A stretch of 64,000 nt of DNA, from NCBI GenBank assembly GCA_030295235.1, contig AP026154.1, forward strand, positions 62,001-126,000, given 5' to 3'. Under the pieces are notes generated by a model. It was not told the origin of the DNA. It searched no databases and saw nothing but the letters and a program-made list of their open reading frames with translations. The position numbers and the translations under genes were made by a program. Positions 1-10,389 of this stretch are shown here, in pieces. The stretch comes from Fistulifera solaris. Lineage: Eukaryota; Bacillariophyta; Bacillariophyceae; Naviculales; Stauroneidaceae. Every line of letters starts with the position of its first letter. The stretch's first letter is position 1.

Positions 1-484
1 CGACAAGACACTTACTACTTGGAGACGCAACAACGCATGGCCCGCTCGTTTTCATTGGTTGGAAAGCCGAACAACGCTGTCCGACATGCAAGGGGGTTTG
101 GTCTCACTCGAGAGCCGCAAACGACATGTCATTTACTGGTTTTACAAGAGGTTAACCAAGAATTTAGCAATCAATCGCTTTAGGTTGAACGCGTGGTTGA
201 TAGAGTAGCAAATAAAGATGTTGTGCGAGCTTCTCTAATAAATCAAGCACAAGTTCGATACCCAATCCAATCCAGCGCCAGGCGGATCGATACTGGTGTC
301 TAAGAAACGGAAGCAACCAACAAATGTAGTGAAGAGACGTACATCCAAAGTAAATGAAACAGTTCCATGCTCTGGCTATTCTGACCGAATACTGAATCGA
401 AGCAACCGAATTCAACCAATGCGGAAGAGACAAACGGAGCTTGACAGAAAACACTAACACTTTTCAAACATTTGGATCTATGGC
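1..484. other. No supported gene at left edge
   Basis: I see no convincing gene here. A 98-codon open frame on the minus strand (164-460) is hydrophobic and biased but has no recognisable domain or start context. The stretch probably holds the 3' flank of the minus-strand gene at 485-922 and perhaps the end of a gene lying outside the window. Confidence 0.4.
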
Positions 485-922
485 TTACTTTGCTCGAGAC
501 ACTGACTCCTTTTCAAATAACATGTGAGGACCGCCATCGTCGGGAACGGGAGGTAAATTCAAACTTTGAATGCTAGCTTCGGTCGACGAGATTTGATTGA
601 GGTTGTTGCTGGCGTCTTGATCGTCCATTCGTATGTCTTCATCGAATAGCAACTTGGGTTCCTCTTGCGGATCCGGTGCGGGAGTGAACAACCTGCTTAG
701 AATCGATTGCTTGCTTTGTGGCGTCGCCGATGACCGGAATGAAGCTGGATTCTTCCTTCTGTCGGTTTCTGGTGATATTTCGACCGTATCATTGCCTGCA
801 ATGTTAGTCGACGGAGTCATGGGAATATGAACGCTCGTAGTGATAGGTCCAGTAACAAGACCATGAAATAGACCTTTGGGTTCTTTCTCGGTTGCTTCGG
901 AAGAATGTGTCGGTTTCGACAT
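485..922 (-). CDS. Hypothetical Ser/Pro-rich 145-aa protein
   Basis: This is a single-exon frame of 145 codons. The first in-frame ATG is at 922; a longer frame exists only with a non-ATG start. The product is hydrophilic, rich in Ser, Pro, Asp and Glu, and has no signal peptide or membrane segment. A short motif recurs loosely: GLFHGL near the N-terminus, KLLFDED in the middle and HMLFEKE at the end. Each is an acidic or hydrophobic LF cluster that could be a short linear docking motif, which is inference. I do not recognise the family. It is probably an intrinsically disordered protein. It is divergent from the gene starting at 1323, with about 400 bp of shared upstream DNA. Confidence 0.55.
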   Translation of the reverse strand: MSKPTHSSEATEKEPKGLFHGLVTGPITTSVHIPMTPSTNIAGNDTVEISPETDRRKNPASFRSSATPQSKQSILSRLFTPAPDPQEEPKLLFDEDIRMDDQDASNNLNQISSTEASIQSLNLPPVPDDGGPHMLFEKESVSRAK

Positions 923-1322
923 GATCCTTTGATGCTGCAATGATCCGTTTTATTTTGTTGCGAAAGTGTGGTCGAAGTAGCGCAGCTGCTATACTTGTAT
1001 GATCTCAATAATATTATTGGTAAGCAGACTAAATTCATTTTCTTGAGTCAAAGAATTGGAGAGTTTGTACAATAGACAACCTCGATTTCGAACGAAAAAA
1101 GAGCGTCTTTCTTTCTTTGAAGCGAACCCGAGTTTTCAGTCACGTGATACGTGAGTCGTGGACTATGACGTAGTATATTGTTTGCCGATGACGTGTCGAC
1201 GTGTCTTTATTCTCATCGTTTCTAAACTTCGCACTTTTTTCGCACCTCAAAAAACGTTGCATAATCCTTTCTCATTGACACCTTTCTCGTTCCTATTCTT
1301 CCTCTTTCACACAAAACAAATA
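923..1322. promoter_or_regulatory. Divergent intergenic region, 400 bp
   Basis: This is the shared upstream region of two divergently transcribed genes (minus-strand 485-922 and plus-strand 1323-2643). It presumably holds both promoters. It is AT-rich just upstream of 1323, with a pyrimidine-rich leader at about 1262-1318. I see no distinct TATA box or repeated operator. Confidence 0.4.
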
Positions 1323-2643
1323 ATGATGTGGAGCTGTAACAACATCAAACTCTTTCGAAGAAGCGTTCTGCCGCTGCTTTTTGGACTTTTCAATGTTGTT
1401 AATTGCTTCGTTTTCATTCTTCCTCAACGGACGATCTGGTCTTCGAAAACGATTATTGCAACGACCAGTGTCCTTTTGTTGAGTAAAAGCAGCAACAACG
1501 ACCACGACGAAGAAGAAGACCGCATGCAACAACTCCGTAGTCTCTTGGAGACGTCGTGGAATCAATCTCTGATGGGAAATATACCGACAACACCCATGGC
1601 GGCCGCTCAAGAAATCGCCGACTGCTTCTTTACACATGAAAATGCGGGCGTCAGTATCATCGATTTGCAATTGCCGTCATTGGATTTACGACAGGGAGCA
1701 CGATGGTATGATGCCGTACTGGCGGCAGATGTGGCACATCTGCTCGTCGAGCGTCTCGTTCAGCGACAACGTGATAACAACGTTGATGCAAACGATACGA
1801 ACAAGCAAACTCCGTCTAGCAGTAAAAAAAGCGTTGTTATTGGTTCGAGATGAAGCGACCGTACGATCGATAGAACGAGTATGGGAAAAGAGAGCATTGT
1901 CGTTCACAGAGGACGATACGGAGGAGGAAGAAAATGATGAAGAAGAAGACGAACAGGAAATGAGTAACAATAATGAGGAAACGACAGTCTTATATGACGA
2001 CTTTGCGGATTTCGGGTTCTTAGAAAGCATTGCGGCAGTGGAATCATTATCAACATCAAGTCCTAACGCATCTGATTCTCAGCAAAAGCCACGAAAACGA
2101 AACACGGAAACGATCGATCGACGAAGAATCCAGTTGCAGAGTCTGTTTGGGGAGGCTATCATTTCGGAAGGAGCGGATATGGAGCAGAAGGTCATTCGGG
2201 CTTTGCAAAGCAATGTTGTGTCTTACTTGAAAGAACAGCAAGACGAAATCGACACTATCGCCATGATTGCACCGGTCACACGACCAGAAGTCATGGCCAT
2301 TTGTGCTCTCGTGCAAAAATACGCCAAAACCATGCGCATCATACTGATTAATCCGCATTTTGCCAAGCCCCGTCCAATGGAACTTCAGCATGCGAAAACA
2401 GTGTACAGCTTGCGACCGTTCCTTGTGCGTGCGAAAGACTCACGAAAAACATTGACAAAGATTGTCGTATTGAAGCGGAAACAAGAATGGGAGGTGTTCA
2501 TTTCCGATAGCGCAAGTGAACAATTTGAGCGATTGGCCGTGAATCGTCCCAAGGGAATAGACGCTATAGATGGTCCTTCAATGGAATGGGTTGCCGCTTG
2601 CGCACAGCAGTATCTACAACAGAAGAACGCGGAATCCCAGTAG
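1323..2643 (+). CDS. DUF1995-like protein, probably plastid; frame broken at an A7 run
   Basis: Two overlapping frames make one protein of about 439 aa. The first runs from ATG 1323 into the A7 run at 1824-1830 and hits TGA at 1851. Counting one A fewer continues it in the frame that ends at 2643. The layout matches the DUF1995 family: a motif like LPSLDLRQGARWYDAVLAAD, then KKALLLVRDEATVRSIE, an acidic low-complexity insert, a segment like MIAPVTRPEVMAICALVQ and a C-terminal domain with NPHF. DUF1995 proteins are mostly plastid proteins of photosynthetic eukaryotes (LPA3-like). The N-terminus is a signal-peptide-like hydrophobic stretch followed by NC-FVF, resembling a diatom ASAFAP cleavage site with Phe at +1, so plastid import is likely by inference. 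A true pseudogene is less likely, because the frame stays open for 270 codons after the break. Confidence 0.65.
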
Positions 2644-3437
2644 GAGGATCGTTGCAATCGAATGTGTTGACATAGTATCAAAACACTCGAGGGAGCGTTC
2701 ATGGACGAGATCGCTACGTGTCATTCCGAAACCATGCACCGCCGTTTTCATGGGAGTCAAACCCACTAGTTCTGCTCGTCTTTCCTGATAACGCCCCAGA
2801 TGTCGCTGTTACTATACACTTTTGCGCCAATGAGATTTCGTCACAAAATTTCCGTTAAAACCGTTAAAACGGTTTTCCTTCGCTCAAATGCCTTACTCAT
2901 AACTTGGGATGGACTCACAGAGAAAGATTCTCATGGGGTGAGGTCGACGAAAGTCATCGACTCATGTATAACCAATGTAGCAAGTTGTTATCAGTAGCCC
3001 AAGGCCACCGAAATAAAGACTTCATGCAACAATGACATGAACCACGACCCTAGAATAAGGCTTTCAATTGTTTCTAGCGCTGTTCGACAAGCAACGGGGC
3101 AGGAATCACAAAAACATGAAGCCGCATCTAACTAAAGGTTCATTTCCACGACTGGATTTATCGAGTCGAGAGTTGGAAGAAGAGGTCGAGTGAAGAGTGT
3201 GTAAAAACATCTGTCCATCGTCCGCTTGAGAACCATAAGAACAAAATGAACCTCGTCGAACAACCACTTGTACATTGTACAACGTATAGAAAAGATACGC
3301 GCAACGTACCTGGTAGCGACGATACGACATGCGAGGCTTTGAATGATGATTTCTTTCGTTCAACGATAGAGTGTAGAACAAGAATTTGATAGACGAACGA
3401 CAATCATTCGAACGAAAGAAAACCTCAACAGCAGCTC
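2644..3437. other. Intergenic, no gene recognised
   Basis: About 790 bp with only short overlapping open frames on both strands, none with a recognisable domain or good composition. It includes a small direct repeat at about 2850-2874 (the CCGTTAAAA unit occurs twice in succession). It probably holds the 3' end of the DUF1995 gene and the promoter of the next gene. Confidence 0.4.
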
Positions 3438-4113
3438 ATGCGTGAAACATCCAGCACAGTCGATCGCACAAGCAACAACGATTCCGTGGCAATTCCCCCC
3501 GATTTACAATCTTCGGAATCGTTGTCCCTTATCTCCGGAGAACATGAATCGATGACCGCAAACAATAACAAGACCGACAAACTGAAGGCTTCTAAACCAA
3601 GTGTGGGCTTTTCCACCGTTCGAATACATCATCATCGATTGTCCTTAGGGGATCACCCGGATGTCTCTTCGTAAGTACAGTTGGAAGCAATTTGCGTTGT
3701 CTTTTTTTGTTTCGTTGCTGCTGCTTTTACGAGAATTAGGTCACTCATGTTTTCTTACTCGACATTATCCTCCCAGAGGAATTCCGTTGACACTCGCGTG
3801 GGAATATGATCAGTCGGAAACGCTTAAAGTCGACGACATCGTACACGAAAAGGATCAAGTGCAACCAAACCATAGCGCGCGTGTGCGTCGTATACCGCGA
3901 ACCCATCGTGAAGAAATTGCTGCCGAACGACATTCACGGGATAGTATTATCTTGGCCAAAGAACAGGTCCGAGAATTGCAAAGAAGCCGCGAAGAATCAC
4001 AGAGCGATCCGTTGTCGTGTAGCGAAGTATGTGCGGCAAAGAAGGCATCCAAAAAGAACCAACGTAGAGGGATTCTCGGGTTTTTATTCAGAAAAAGGAA
4101 AGGAGAGAAGTAG
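3438..4113 (+). CDS. Hypothetical protein, two-exon or type II membrane model
   Basis: Two adjacent plus-strand frames (3438-3674 and 3661-4113) very likely form one gene. Model A: an intron from GTAAGT at 3671 to a pyrimidine-rich TCCTCCCAG ending at 3776 (106 bp) joins them in frame, giving 189 aa. Model B: a one-base error near 3658-3660 joins them without an intron. That retains a hydrophobic segment (FALSFFVSLLLLL) and gives a type II membrane protein with a Ser-rich cytosolic N-terminus. Model C: the second frame stands alone from ATG 3661. The C-terminal half is basic and charged (a predicted helix rich in E, R, Q and K), contains an SCSEVC pair of cysteines and ends in a Lys/Arg cluster. 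I do not recognise the family. Confidence 0.5.
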
Positions 4114-4382
4114 TCGCGGTATATTATATATACAGTTTATCATGTCTCATGTTGTAGGCTAGGTATTTTGTATCGAAAAGCATTGCATTATGTTGTCGAA
4201 ACTGAGTTGTAAAAATGTTCTACGCTGTATTTACGTTTAACGGTCCAGAAAAGGAATGAATAGAGAGGGCTTGCATTCTTTGTAACTCTGTCTACCCTGT
4301 GATCGTTAGGTAAATGCAAGGATTTTCACGCTCCACTCATGTCTATATTGTCAAACCGCACTCATAATTTATTCATCACCCT

Positions 4383-5309
4383 TTAAATGCGAGCACGGAG
4401 TCCACCCCGGTCCTCTCTCGGAAGACGTGGGTAATCTGTAGGACTTGTCACCTTTTTGCCGATAGTACAAACTCCTACGCACGCCGAATCTTCTCCACAG
4501 CATTCGTCATCACTCAAGCAAACCTCATTCATCGGCGTGCAAGATGTTTCAACGGGTAAAAAATTAGAGTCACCGCATCCGCAAGCTTCCAAGGCATTGA
4601 AGGCAAGTTCTGTGCAAATCGATTCGGGAACCAAACCTCTAGATCCTTGTTTTTGCAACAAGGCGCAGGTCGTCAAATCCGCTCCAGGAATCGGGGTACC
4701 GTTAGGATTTCCCATGACTGCGTCTCCGCAAAGGTTGCATACCGGATACGGACCGAACGACACGGTTGGAACAGAGGACGGAGCCAACGAAGGCGAATCA
4801 GAAGGCATATCGGAAGGAAGATCAGAAGGAGCGTCCGACGGAAAAAAGGAAGGGATATCTGACGGCATGTCCGAAGTTGCACCTATGAGTTGACAGTTGC
4901 ATCCCATCGTCTTTGTGAAATGTGCGAGTTCCGCGCAAGAAGATGCGGGCAAATTGGGAACGAGAGCAGCTTGTCTGAGACTTCCACACATGGAAGATTC
5001 GTCCTCATCCACAATTACGTAACCGGGAATTTCACAGACAGAGCAGAAGGCCTCTGCCGGTTCAAACGAATCGTCTTGGCAACCGCAACTTTCTTTCAGT
5101 GTCGATTGAAACTTGACACACATTGACTCTAGAATCTCCCCGGCGTCTCCCATCTCTTGTAAATCACCACAGGTTGTTGCCGTGGTTTGTTCGAAAGGGA
5201 ATCCATCCGGCTTTGTCATGACACCACTGCCACAAATTTTACACACGGGGAATGCCGCATGTGCCAAGGTTGGCAAGACGAAAAGGATATACAGTGAACT
5301 AATTCTCAT
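4383..5309 (-). CDS. Secreted Cys-rich protein with PSD repeats
   Basis: An intact 308-aa frame. Residues 1-18 form a clear signal peptide. The mature protein carries a Cys module about three times: a C-x2-C start (PVCKICG, then FCSVCE, then PVCNLCG), a central TCGDLQ, MCGSLR or TCALLQ block, a single Cys after the consensus E(S)xC, and a closing CGC or CNC. Between modules two and three, residues about 145-175 are a PSD repeat linker (units such as PSDMPSD). The C-terminus adds a knot-like run with paired cysteines (CLSDDECC and CVGVC). PSD-repeat linkers are typical of diatom secreted and cell-wall-associated proteins. The Cys module has no name I can assign. Extracellular location is likely. 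No tail anchor is visible. Confidence 0.75.
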   Translation of the reverse strand: MRISSLYILFVLPTLAHAAFPVCKICGSGVMTKPDGFPFEQTTATTCGDLQEMGDAGEILESMCVKFQSTLKESCGCQDDSFEPAEAFCSVCEIPGYVIVDEDESSMCGSLRQAALVPNLPASSCAELAHFTKTMGCNCQLIGATSDMPSDIPSFFPSDAPSDLPSDMPSDSPSLAPSSVPTVSFGPYPVCNLCGDAVMGNPNGTPIPGADLTTCALLQKQGSRGLVPESICTELAFNALEACGCGDSNFLPVETSCTPMNEVCLSDDECCGEDSACVGVCTIGKKVTSPTDYPRLPREDRGGLRARI

Positions 5310-5789
5310 GGTTGCTTCTTGTTTCTTTAAGAGTTGTTATGCTTCAAGTTGAATGGGTGGACTTCAAGCTCAATGTAAACCATCTTTTTCTTTTTTCTTT
5401 CATCGTTTGTTGTTCTTGGCGAGATGCTTCGCTGAAAAAGAAAATGTGAGATGGCGTCTGTACCGAAAACGATCGAAGTTTAACCGTTATAACGGTATTC
5501 TTATGTATGAAAGAAAATTATTTCGTTAAATAGGAAATACGTACCGGTATCCAAAGGATCCACTAACTCGAGTAGGCCATAGAGTGCATTAAAGTGATAG
5601 TGCGACGACAGACGACAATGACGACCTCCTCCTCCTCCTCCTCTTTTCTCACTCGTTCTCGCGCCATTCATGACTGACCTCCAAAATTATGGACTTTTGG
5701 TGAAACGACGGTAAAAAGATCGAGATCATTCTCCATCAAAGACGAAACAGTCGCAAGCGGACCGGGGACGAGACGACCAAGTAAAGGAA
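5310..5789. other. Intergenic, no gene; short microsatellite
   Basis: Upstream region of the minus-strand secreted protein and possibly the eroded 5' end of the helicase pseudogene. It contains a short palindrome around 5481-5493 (ACCGTTATAACGGT type) and a (CTC)n run at about 5626-5643. An Arg/Ser-like stretch at 5715-5765 could be an eroded RS-rich N-terminus of the pseudogene, but I cannot establish that. Confidence 0.35.
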
Positions 5790-7276
5790 AGCTGTGTAAG
5801 TCGTTGGGCCTATCTGAAGAAAGGAGAAATGCGGAAATTGAAGCTGTTGCAACGTTCGCTACAGGACAAAGATGAGCTCCTGTGAGGTGCACGGTTGACG
5901 GCCGCCGAACAGCAACAACTAGCTATCAACAAGGAGATTTAAACTTGACTAGAGAGTGATCAGAGAAAGACGACTCGTCAAACGACAAATTGTATGAACT
6001 TCCCCAGGAAATGAGTTGAAAGCAGACGAAAGCCGACCAGGTTCACGCTTTTTTTGACCTCACGATAACTTGAAGCGACTAAAGAAAAGTCAGAACAGGA
6101 GCTCTGGGAGGAATTGCAGACTACACAGGCAGTCGGTTTGATTCACGCAAAGAAGAAGACGAACACAGTGGAAGAAAACGAGTACGAACTGGTGTTAGAG
6201 GATCGAATGGACTTTTTTTTTATGCAGGAGACAAAGAAAGGCCATGATCCTAGGAACAAGGAAGGCAATGATTCATTTGAAGAAGAAGCCACCAACGTCA
6301 AGAAACGAGTTGAGTGCGGCTGCTTACAAATTATTGTCAGGGAAGGAGAAAAACTCCAGTATAGCCATATTGAGAAGAATTTTTGGCCGCGGTCAAAGCC
6401 GATCAAAATTTGATTTTATTTGGAGAGACTGGGTTAGAAAAAACGACTCTTAATACCTCAATCTTTGAACGAAATCGGCTACAGCGAACTGAGAAAGATT
6501 GGGTGCACTCAACCGTGGAGAGTTGCAGCAATTATTGAGCGTAGCTGCTCGATGCCGAGAACTTCTCAAAATACTTTGACGGCGCCAGGACCGTCGAATG
6601 GCTGAATTCCCTCTTGGCGTCACTCTCAGTAAATCTGTCATAGCATCTGAAAAATGTAGGTGCACGTCAGAGATTCTGTCGATGGTGGCCAGGTTGTCGC
6701 TTGGACTGTCCGTCGTTTATCGTCCCCAAAAAGCGGTGCACGCCGATACGGCTCGACTTGACTTCTCTCTAAAAAAGTTGACCATGCTACCGTTATAGGG
6801 TGCATCGGATTGCAACCAAACATGGCGTTTCGAAGATTACGTGCCGGTTTGAGGCACTAAATGGCCCGGTATATTTGTGAGCAACTGGAGGGATCATGCG
6901 ATAAAGGTGAAAATGACAAACACTATATTTGTTATGACGACAATATGATCCAAATTCTGAAATTGGTCATGCTTGCCTTCTCCTACAACATTGCCAAGCT
7001 GGGTCGAATAGGTTTATATCAGACAGTGAAGCAGAACAAGGCGGTGTGTATTCACCCTGGCAGCTTTCTCGCAAAAGAGGAGAATCCCCCGGCTTGGCTT
7101 GTATACGTCGAGTTGGTTCTCACTTCGAAAAAATACTTCCGCCAGGTCGCTCCGATTTTATCCGGTTGGCTTGTTGAATAGCCTCTCATTAATACCAAGA
7201 AAGTGACGCGGAAGACTCGAAGGCAAAAAAGATACCAAAACCAATTCTGCTTTCAAATTGGGAGTAGGCGATTGAA
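5790..7276 (+). pseudogene. Decayed DEAH-box RNA helicase, Prp2/DHX16-like
   Basis: Fragments in all three plus-strand frames read in order as a spliceosomal DEAH-box helicase. About 5790-5930 is a pre-helicase stretch (AYLKKGEMRKLKLL, then LTAAEQQQL). 6100-6300 reads ELWEELQT...AVGLIHA and EYELVLEDRMDF. 6340-6420 matches the region just before the P-loop. 6415-6560 carries a damaged Walker A followed by IGCTQPWRVAA and SVAARC. After a large deletion, 6585-6798 is the HA2 region (RRMAEFPL, SKSVIASE, VYRPQKAVHAD). 6861-7181 is the C-terminal OB-fold region (ICEQLEG, YQTVKQNKAVCIHP, WLVYVELVLTSK, ending GWLVE). 7220-7276 keeps KAKKIPKPI and the family-like end. Helicase motifs II to VI are absent and several stops interrupt the reading. 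Prp2/DHX16 is favoured over Prp22 by VHAD and the KKIPKPI tail. This is a true relic, not a sequencing artefact. Confidence 0.8.
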
Positions 7277-7320
7277 ATAAGTACTCTCCTCCAAGAGCTG
7301 AACTTCGTTTCGATCCCCCA

Positions 7321-8796
7321 TTAATGCTGACATTTCCAATTCAGTAGCATTTGAGCTTTCTCCCGATCTAGAAACCGAGAAGCGTGCATTCCGTCGCTAA
7401 AGCAGTCTGGCCAGTCACCACCGTTTGCTCGAATTTCACTCTCCTTACGAGCACAGGCGCTGCCAATGTGGTAGGCGTCTAAAACAGGAAATCCCTTACT
7501 TCTCATAATATCCGCCATGGTGTTCATTTCGTAGTTCATGTCTTCGGGAAGCTGGAAATGCCGAAATTGTTCAGGTATACGGTTGTTACCCACACGAGAT
7601 TGATATTATTTTCTGTGGCCCAGGATGCAAATTTCTCAGCGTTCTTGATGAGATCTTTGCCCAATTCCCTCACGACAGGGGCGAACATCCGCCTCCGCCT
7701 TCGAATCGTGGACGTGGTGACCCATAATGACGGTGTCGTACGAATTCTGGGAAAGCAGTCTCTGCAAGTAGCTCTTATCTTCACCTTTCTCACGAGTGAA
7801 AATTTGTCTTGCATCACGACATTCTTCCCCTCTTACCTCTGCTCTGTCATCAAGACCAGCCCGAAAGGAAGAAGCGCACCACGACGCGTCGATTGTAATG
7901 TTATAAACTACCGTTACATTGCTTTCCAAGCGACGCAAATCAAAGTCTTTCCGAGCTTCATTAATGTTTCGCGCGGACAAACAGCTCCAGTAATGACCCA
8001 CACCCGTAACATTCATATCGCGATGGCCCTTGGGAATAAAGTAACAGCCTCCTTGAACACCGATTTTGCTGTGGTCATTCATCCGTGCGTACATTGCGTT
8101 TGGTAGGAATTGATCAACTTCGTCCCAGCTTATATTTGTCGGAAAGTCCTGCCACTTTTGGTAGCCATCCCAGCGATGATAGTCATGCTGGTTATTTCCA
8201 ACAAGAACGTCCATGATCGCTCTCCAAAAGTTGCGCATGTGAGAATCGCCGATCATAAGAATGCGTTGATTGCGTAAGCATTGGGCCGCTTGTTGTGAAG
8301 AAAAGCGCTTTAGCTCCACCCCGGCGGGTATCGATAATGGTTCTTTCGATTGACGTTCATTGCTGCAATGAGTGTCGTGGTCTTTACAAGAAGTAGCAAT
8401 TGGAAGTAAGGATTTTGGTACAAAACGAAGAGGTTCGAGTGACGAATGATCGTTACAGCCCTCAGTGTTCGAATCGGCTTGAAAATGGACGAGTTTCTTT
8501 TTCCGTCCTTGTTGCCCGTAGACGACGTTGAGCGAAGAGAATGCACTCGTAGTCAAATTATCTCCATCCTCTTCACCACAATAAACCCATTCGCCGTCAA
8601 CGTAGTAGGAAAGACTTTTCAGCAGTTCCTCAGGCTCGGTGGAAACATTCTTTACGGCGTCGTAGGTGACCGAATCCCTGACCATATTGTCGCCAAGATC
8701 AGAAAACCTCATTAGTGACGTAAATGAAACGAACATAGTTCCCAAAGAAAGCAGACGGAACATCGAGACGGTGACGATTTTCTTCGCGCCGAGCAT
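7321..8796 (-). CDS. SGNH/PC-esterase-like type II membrane protein, two frame breaks
   Basis: Three consecutive minus-strand frames form a product of about 491 aa. The N-terminus is basic with one hydrophobic helix (residues about 8-30), as in a type II Golgi anchor. Block I is ILMIGDSHMRNFWRAIMD (GDSH, nucleophile Ser). The last frame has the closing DGMHASRF motif (catalytic Asp and His). Between them are paired Cys residues and an MGHHVHD stretch. This pattern fits SGNH hydrolases of the PC-esterase or GDSL/acyl-esterase type that modify glycans, and the Golgi lumen is inferred. Two one-base changes break the frame: one extra base near 7691-7700 (a GG in GGAGGCGG read on the minus strand) and one missing base near 7577-7582 (CC). 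Total length is divisible by three once both are counted. Since the catalytic motifs survive, I favour sequence error over decay. A 38-nt GT-AG stretch at the second site is too short to be a credible intron. Confidence 0.65.
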
Positions 8797-9259
8797 GTTC
8801 ACGTTAAATCACAGACCGTTGTTTTTGGGGGCAAAAGTAAGTTCGATCAGCGAGAAATGAGGAGAAGACGAAGAGCGACGATTGATTTGATTCTTGACAA
8901 GCCGTCAACAACCACAATCAACTGTTTTCTACGTCGTCAATTGTTGAAGCGATAACCAGATTCTGAATTACCGCTTTGTAATGACAAATCGATAGCCGAT
9001 AATCGATAGCGAACGATTCAACGATTTACGTCATATTATTACAAAGTATGGTCATGTGAAAATTAAAAAAAAAACAAATGAAAAATGACCGAAGACAGAA
9101 ATTCGCCATGACTTCTTCATTTTGGCCTTTTCCCGCCTTGTAGTCGTCCGTCGTATGTCGTATATGTCATAATATGTAGTGTGTCGTGTGTCATCGCGAT
9201 AGAGCTTGCAGTCATTCCGTGGTCTTTTGGAGCTCTGACGGAAAGAGATCACGCCGTTT
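8797..9259. other. Intergenic, no gene recognised
   Basis: About 460 bp between the SGNH gene and the Reeler-like remnant. It contains a cluster of TCGATAGC/TCGATAAT-type short repeats (8986-9010) and simple TATGTC/GTCGTATG repeats near 9150-9190. The short open frames here are not convincing. Confidence 0.35.
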
Positions 9260-9527
9260 ATGTTGCAAGGAAATCATTTGTCGTATGGTGGCGAGCCGGT
9301 GGATGTCCCTTTGGATTTTGACCTGGAAGTGAGAGCGAAGGGCATAGAATTTAAAGGGATCCTTGTCCGGGTTGGGGGAACGACAGCACAAGTTTAGAGT
9401 ATCTTGTGGCGATATGGGCTGTGTTACTCACGGCGACACATCCTTAGAAACGAGTGCTGTGGCATCTATTTCTCTAGATGAACCAACACCGCTCTTAGTA
9501 AACCGCCCCCGCAATGAGAGTAAATGA
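9260..9527 (+). pseudogene. Reeler-like gene remnant
   Basis: Conceptual translation gives segments clearly related to the intact genes at 10390 and 13053: GNHLSYGGEPVDVPLDFDL, then IEFKGILVRVGG, then, after a frame change at an in-frame stop near 9395, SCGDMGCVTHGDTSLETSA followed by SISLDEPTP. The signal peptide, intron and C-terminal tail of the family are missing, and the copy ends in stops. It marks the left end of the tandem Reeler-like array and is a genuine relic with deletions. Confidence 0.75.
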
Positions 9528-10389
9528 AGCGACATCAATGGAAGTCATTTCCGCGTTGCATACAACATCTCTGGTTGCTCTTTCGGCGACATTTATCGGT
9601 CTGTCCACAATCCTCATATAACTTCAATTGTAACTTGATAAGTCGATCTTAAATAATCAAGGTAGACGGTAATTGATAGAATTTCTCCGTCAAACTCGTC
9701 AAGAACGACCTTCTGAAGCGCGGATCATTATTTGGTGATATCCGAGCATCGGGCGAAGTGTCGAGCTCAAGATCTTTCAAAGCACGTTTACCGCATGTTG
9801 TTCTTTTCGACACAGTATTCTCTCCGATTCTATCTTGGTCGTCATGAACGATTTGGTCATAAGATTCATCTCTTTCAAGCCGGATGCCAAAAAAGCCGCC
9901 TGTAACTGTAGAAATTTCATACGTAGTGGAAGGGCCACCAATATTTTTGAGAAAGAAACCAATCATTCGGCAACGTTCTCATCGGGTTTCCAATCCTTTG
10001 CGATCATCCTAGCCGATCATACAAGCCTTCGATTTCGATAGAGGAATCCAGATGTAACCAATAACGATTTATGACAAATGTACGAAGAAAATGATGATTC
10101 ATTCCTCGTTCTTCGCCTTATGGATTTGAAAAAAAGTGCGCGGGTGTGACGATTGAACGACGGCAGCCAATAAAAAGGGTTTTATGCTTCGACTGTGAAT
10201 CTTTTTGTACCTAAAAGGTACAGAACACGCCAGCTTGTACTGTATTCGCGTAGACATGCTGCGCGCTTTCGTTTTAGTAGATGGATGAGGTGATTAAAAG
10301 CGCAAAGCGCATTAACACACCAATAAAGCAAGACTCCTCATCACAAACCGAATCTTTCCTTTCATTTTCCTCGAATAATTATTCTCAAC
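9528..10389. other. Intergenic, no gene recognised
   Basis: About 860 bp. The minus-strand frames at 9649-9966 overlap each other and have no recognisable content. The right part is the upstream region of the Reeler-like gene at 10390, with a pair of short inverted GGTAC/GTACC units at 10207-10222. Confidence 0.35.

Noticed and set aside
164-460. A 98-codon hydrophobic minus-strand frame
   Set aside because: Biased composition and no domain; the position is simply the 3' flank of another gene.
7559-7596. A 38-nt GT-AG stretch as an intron in the SGNH gene
   Set aside because: It would join frames, but the length is well below the shortest other introns here (about 89 bp). A one-base CC run change explains it more simply.
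9649-9966. Minus-strand frame of 105 codons
   Set aside because: Only overlapping frames with no domain; it lies next to a Reeler-like relic but is not related to it.
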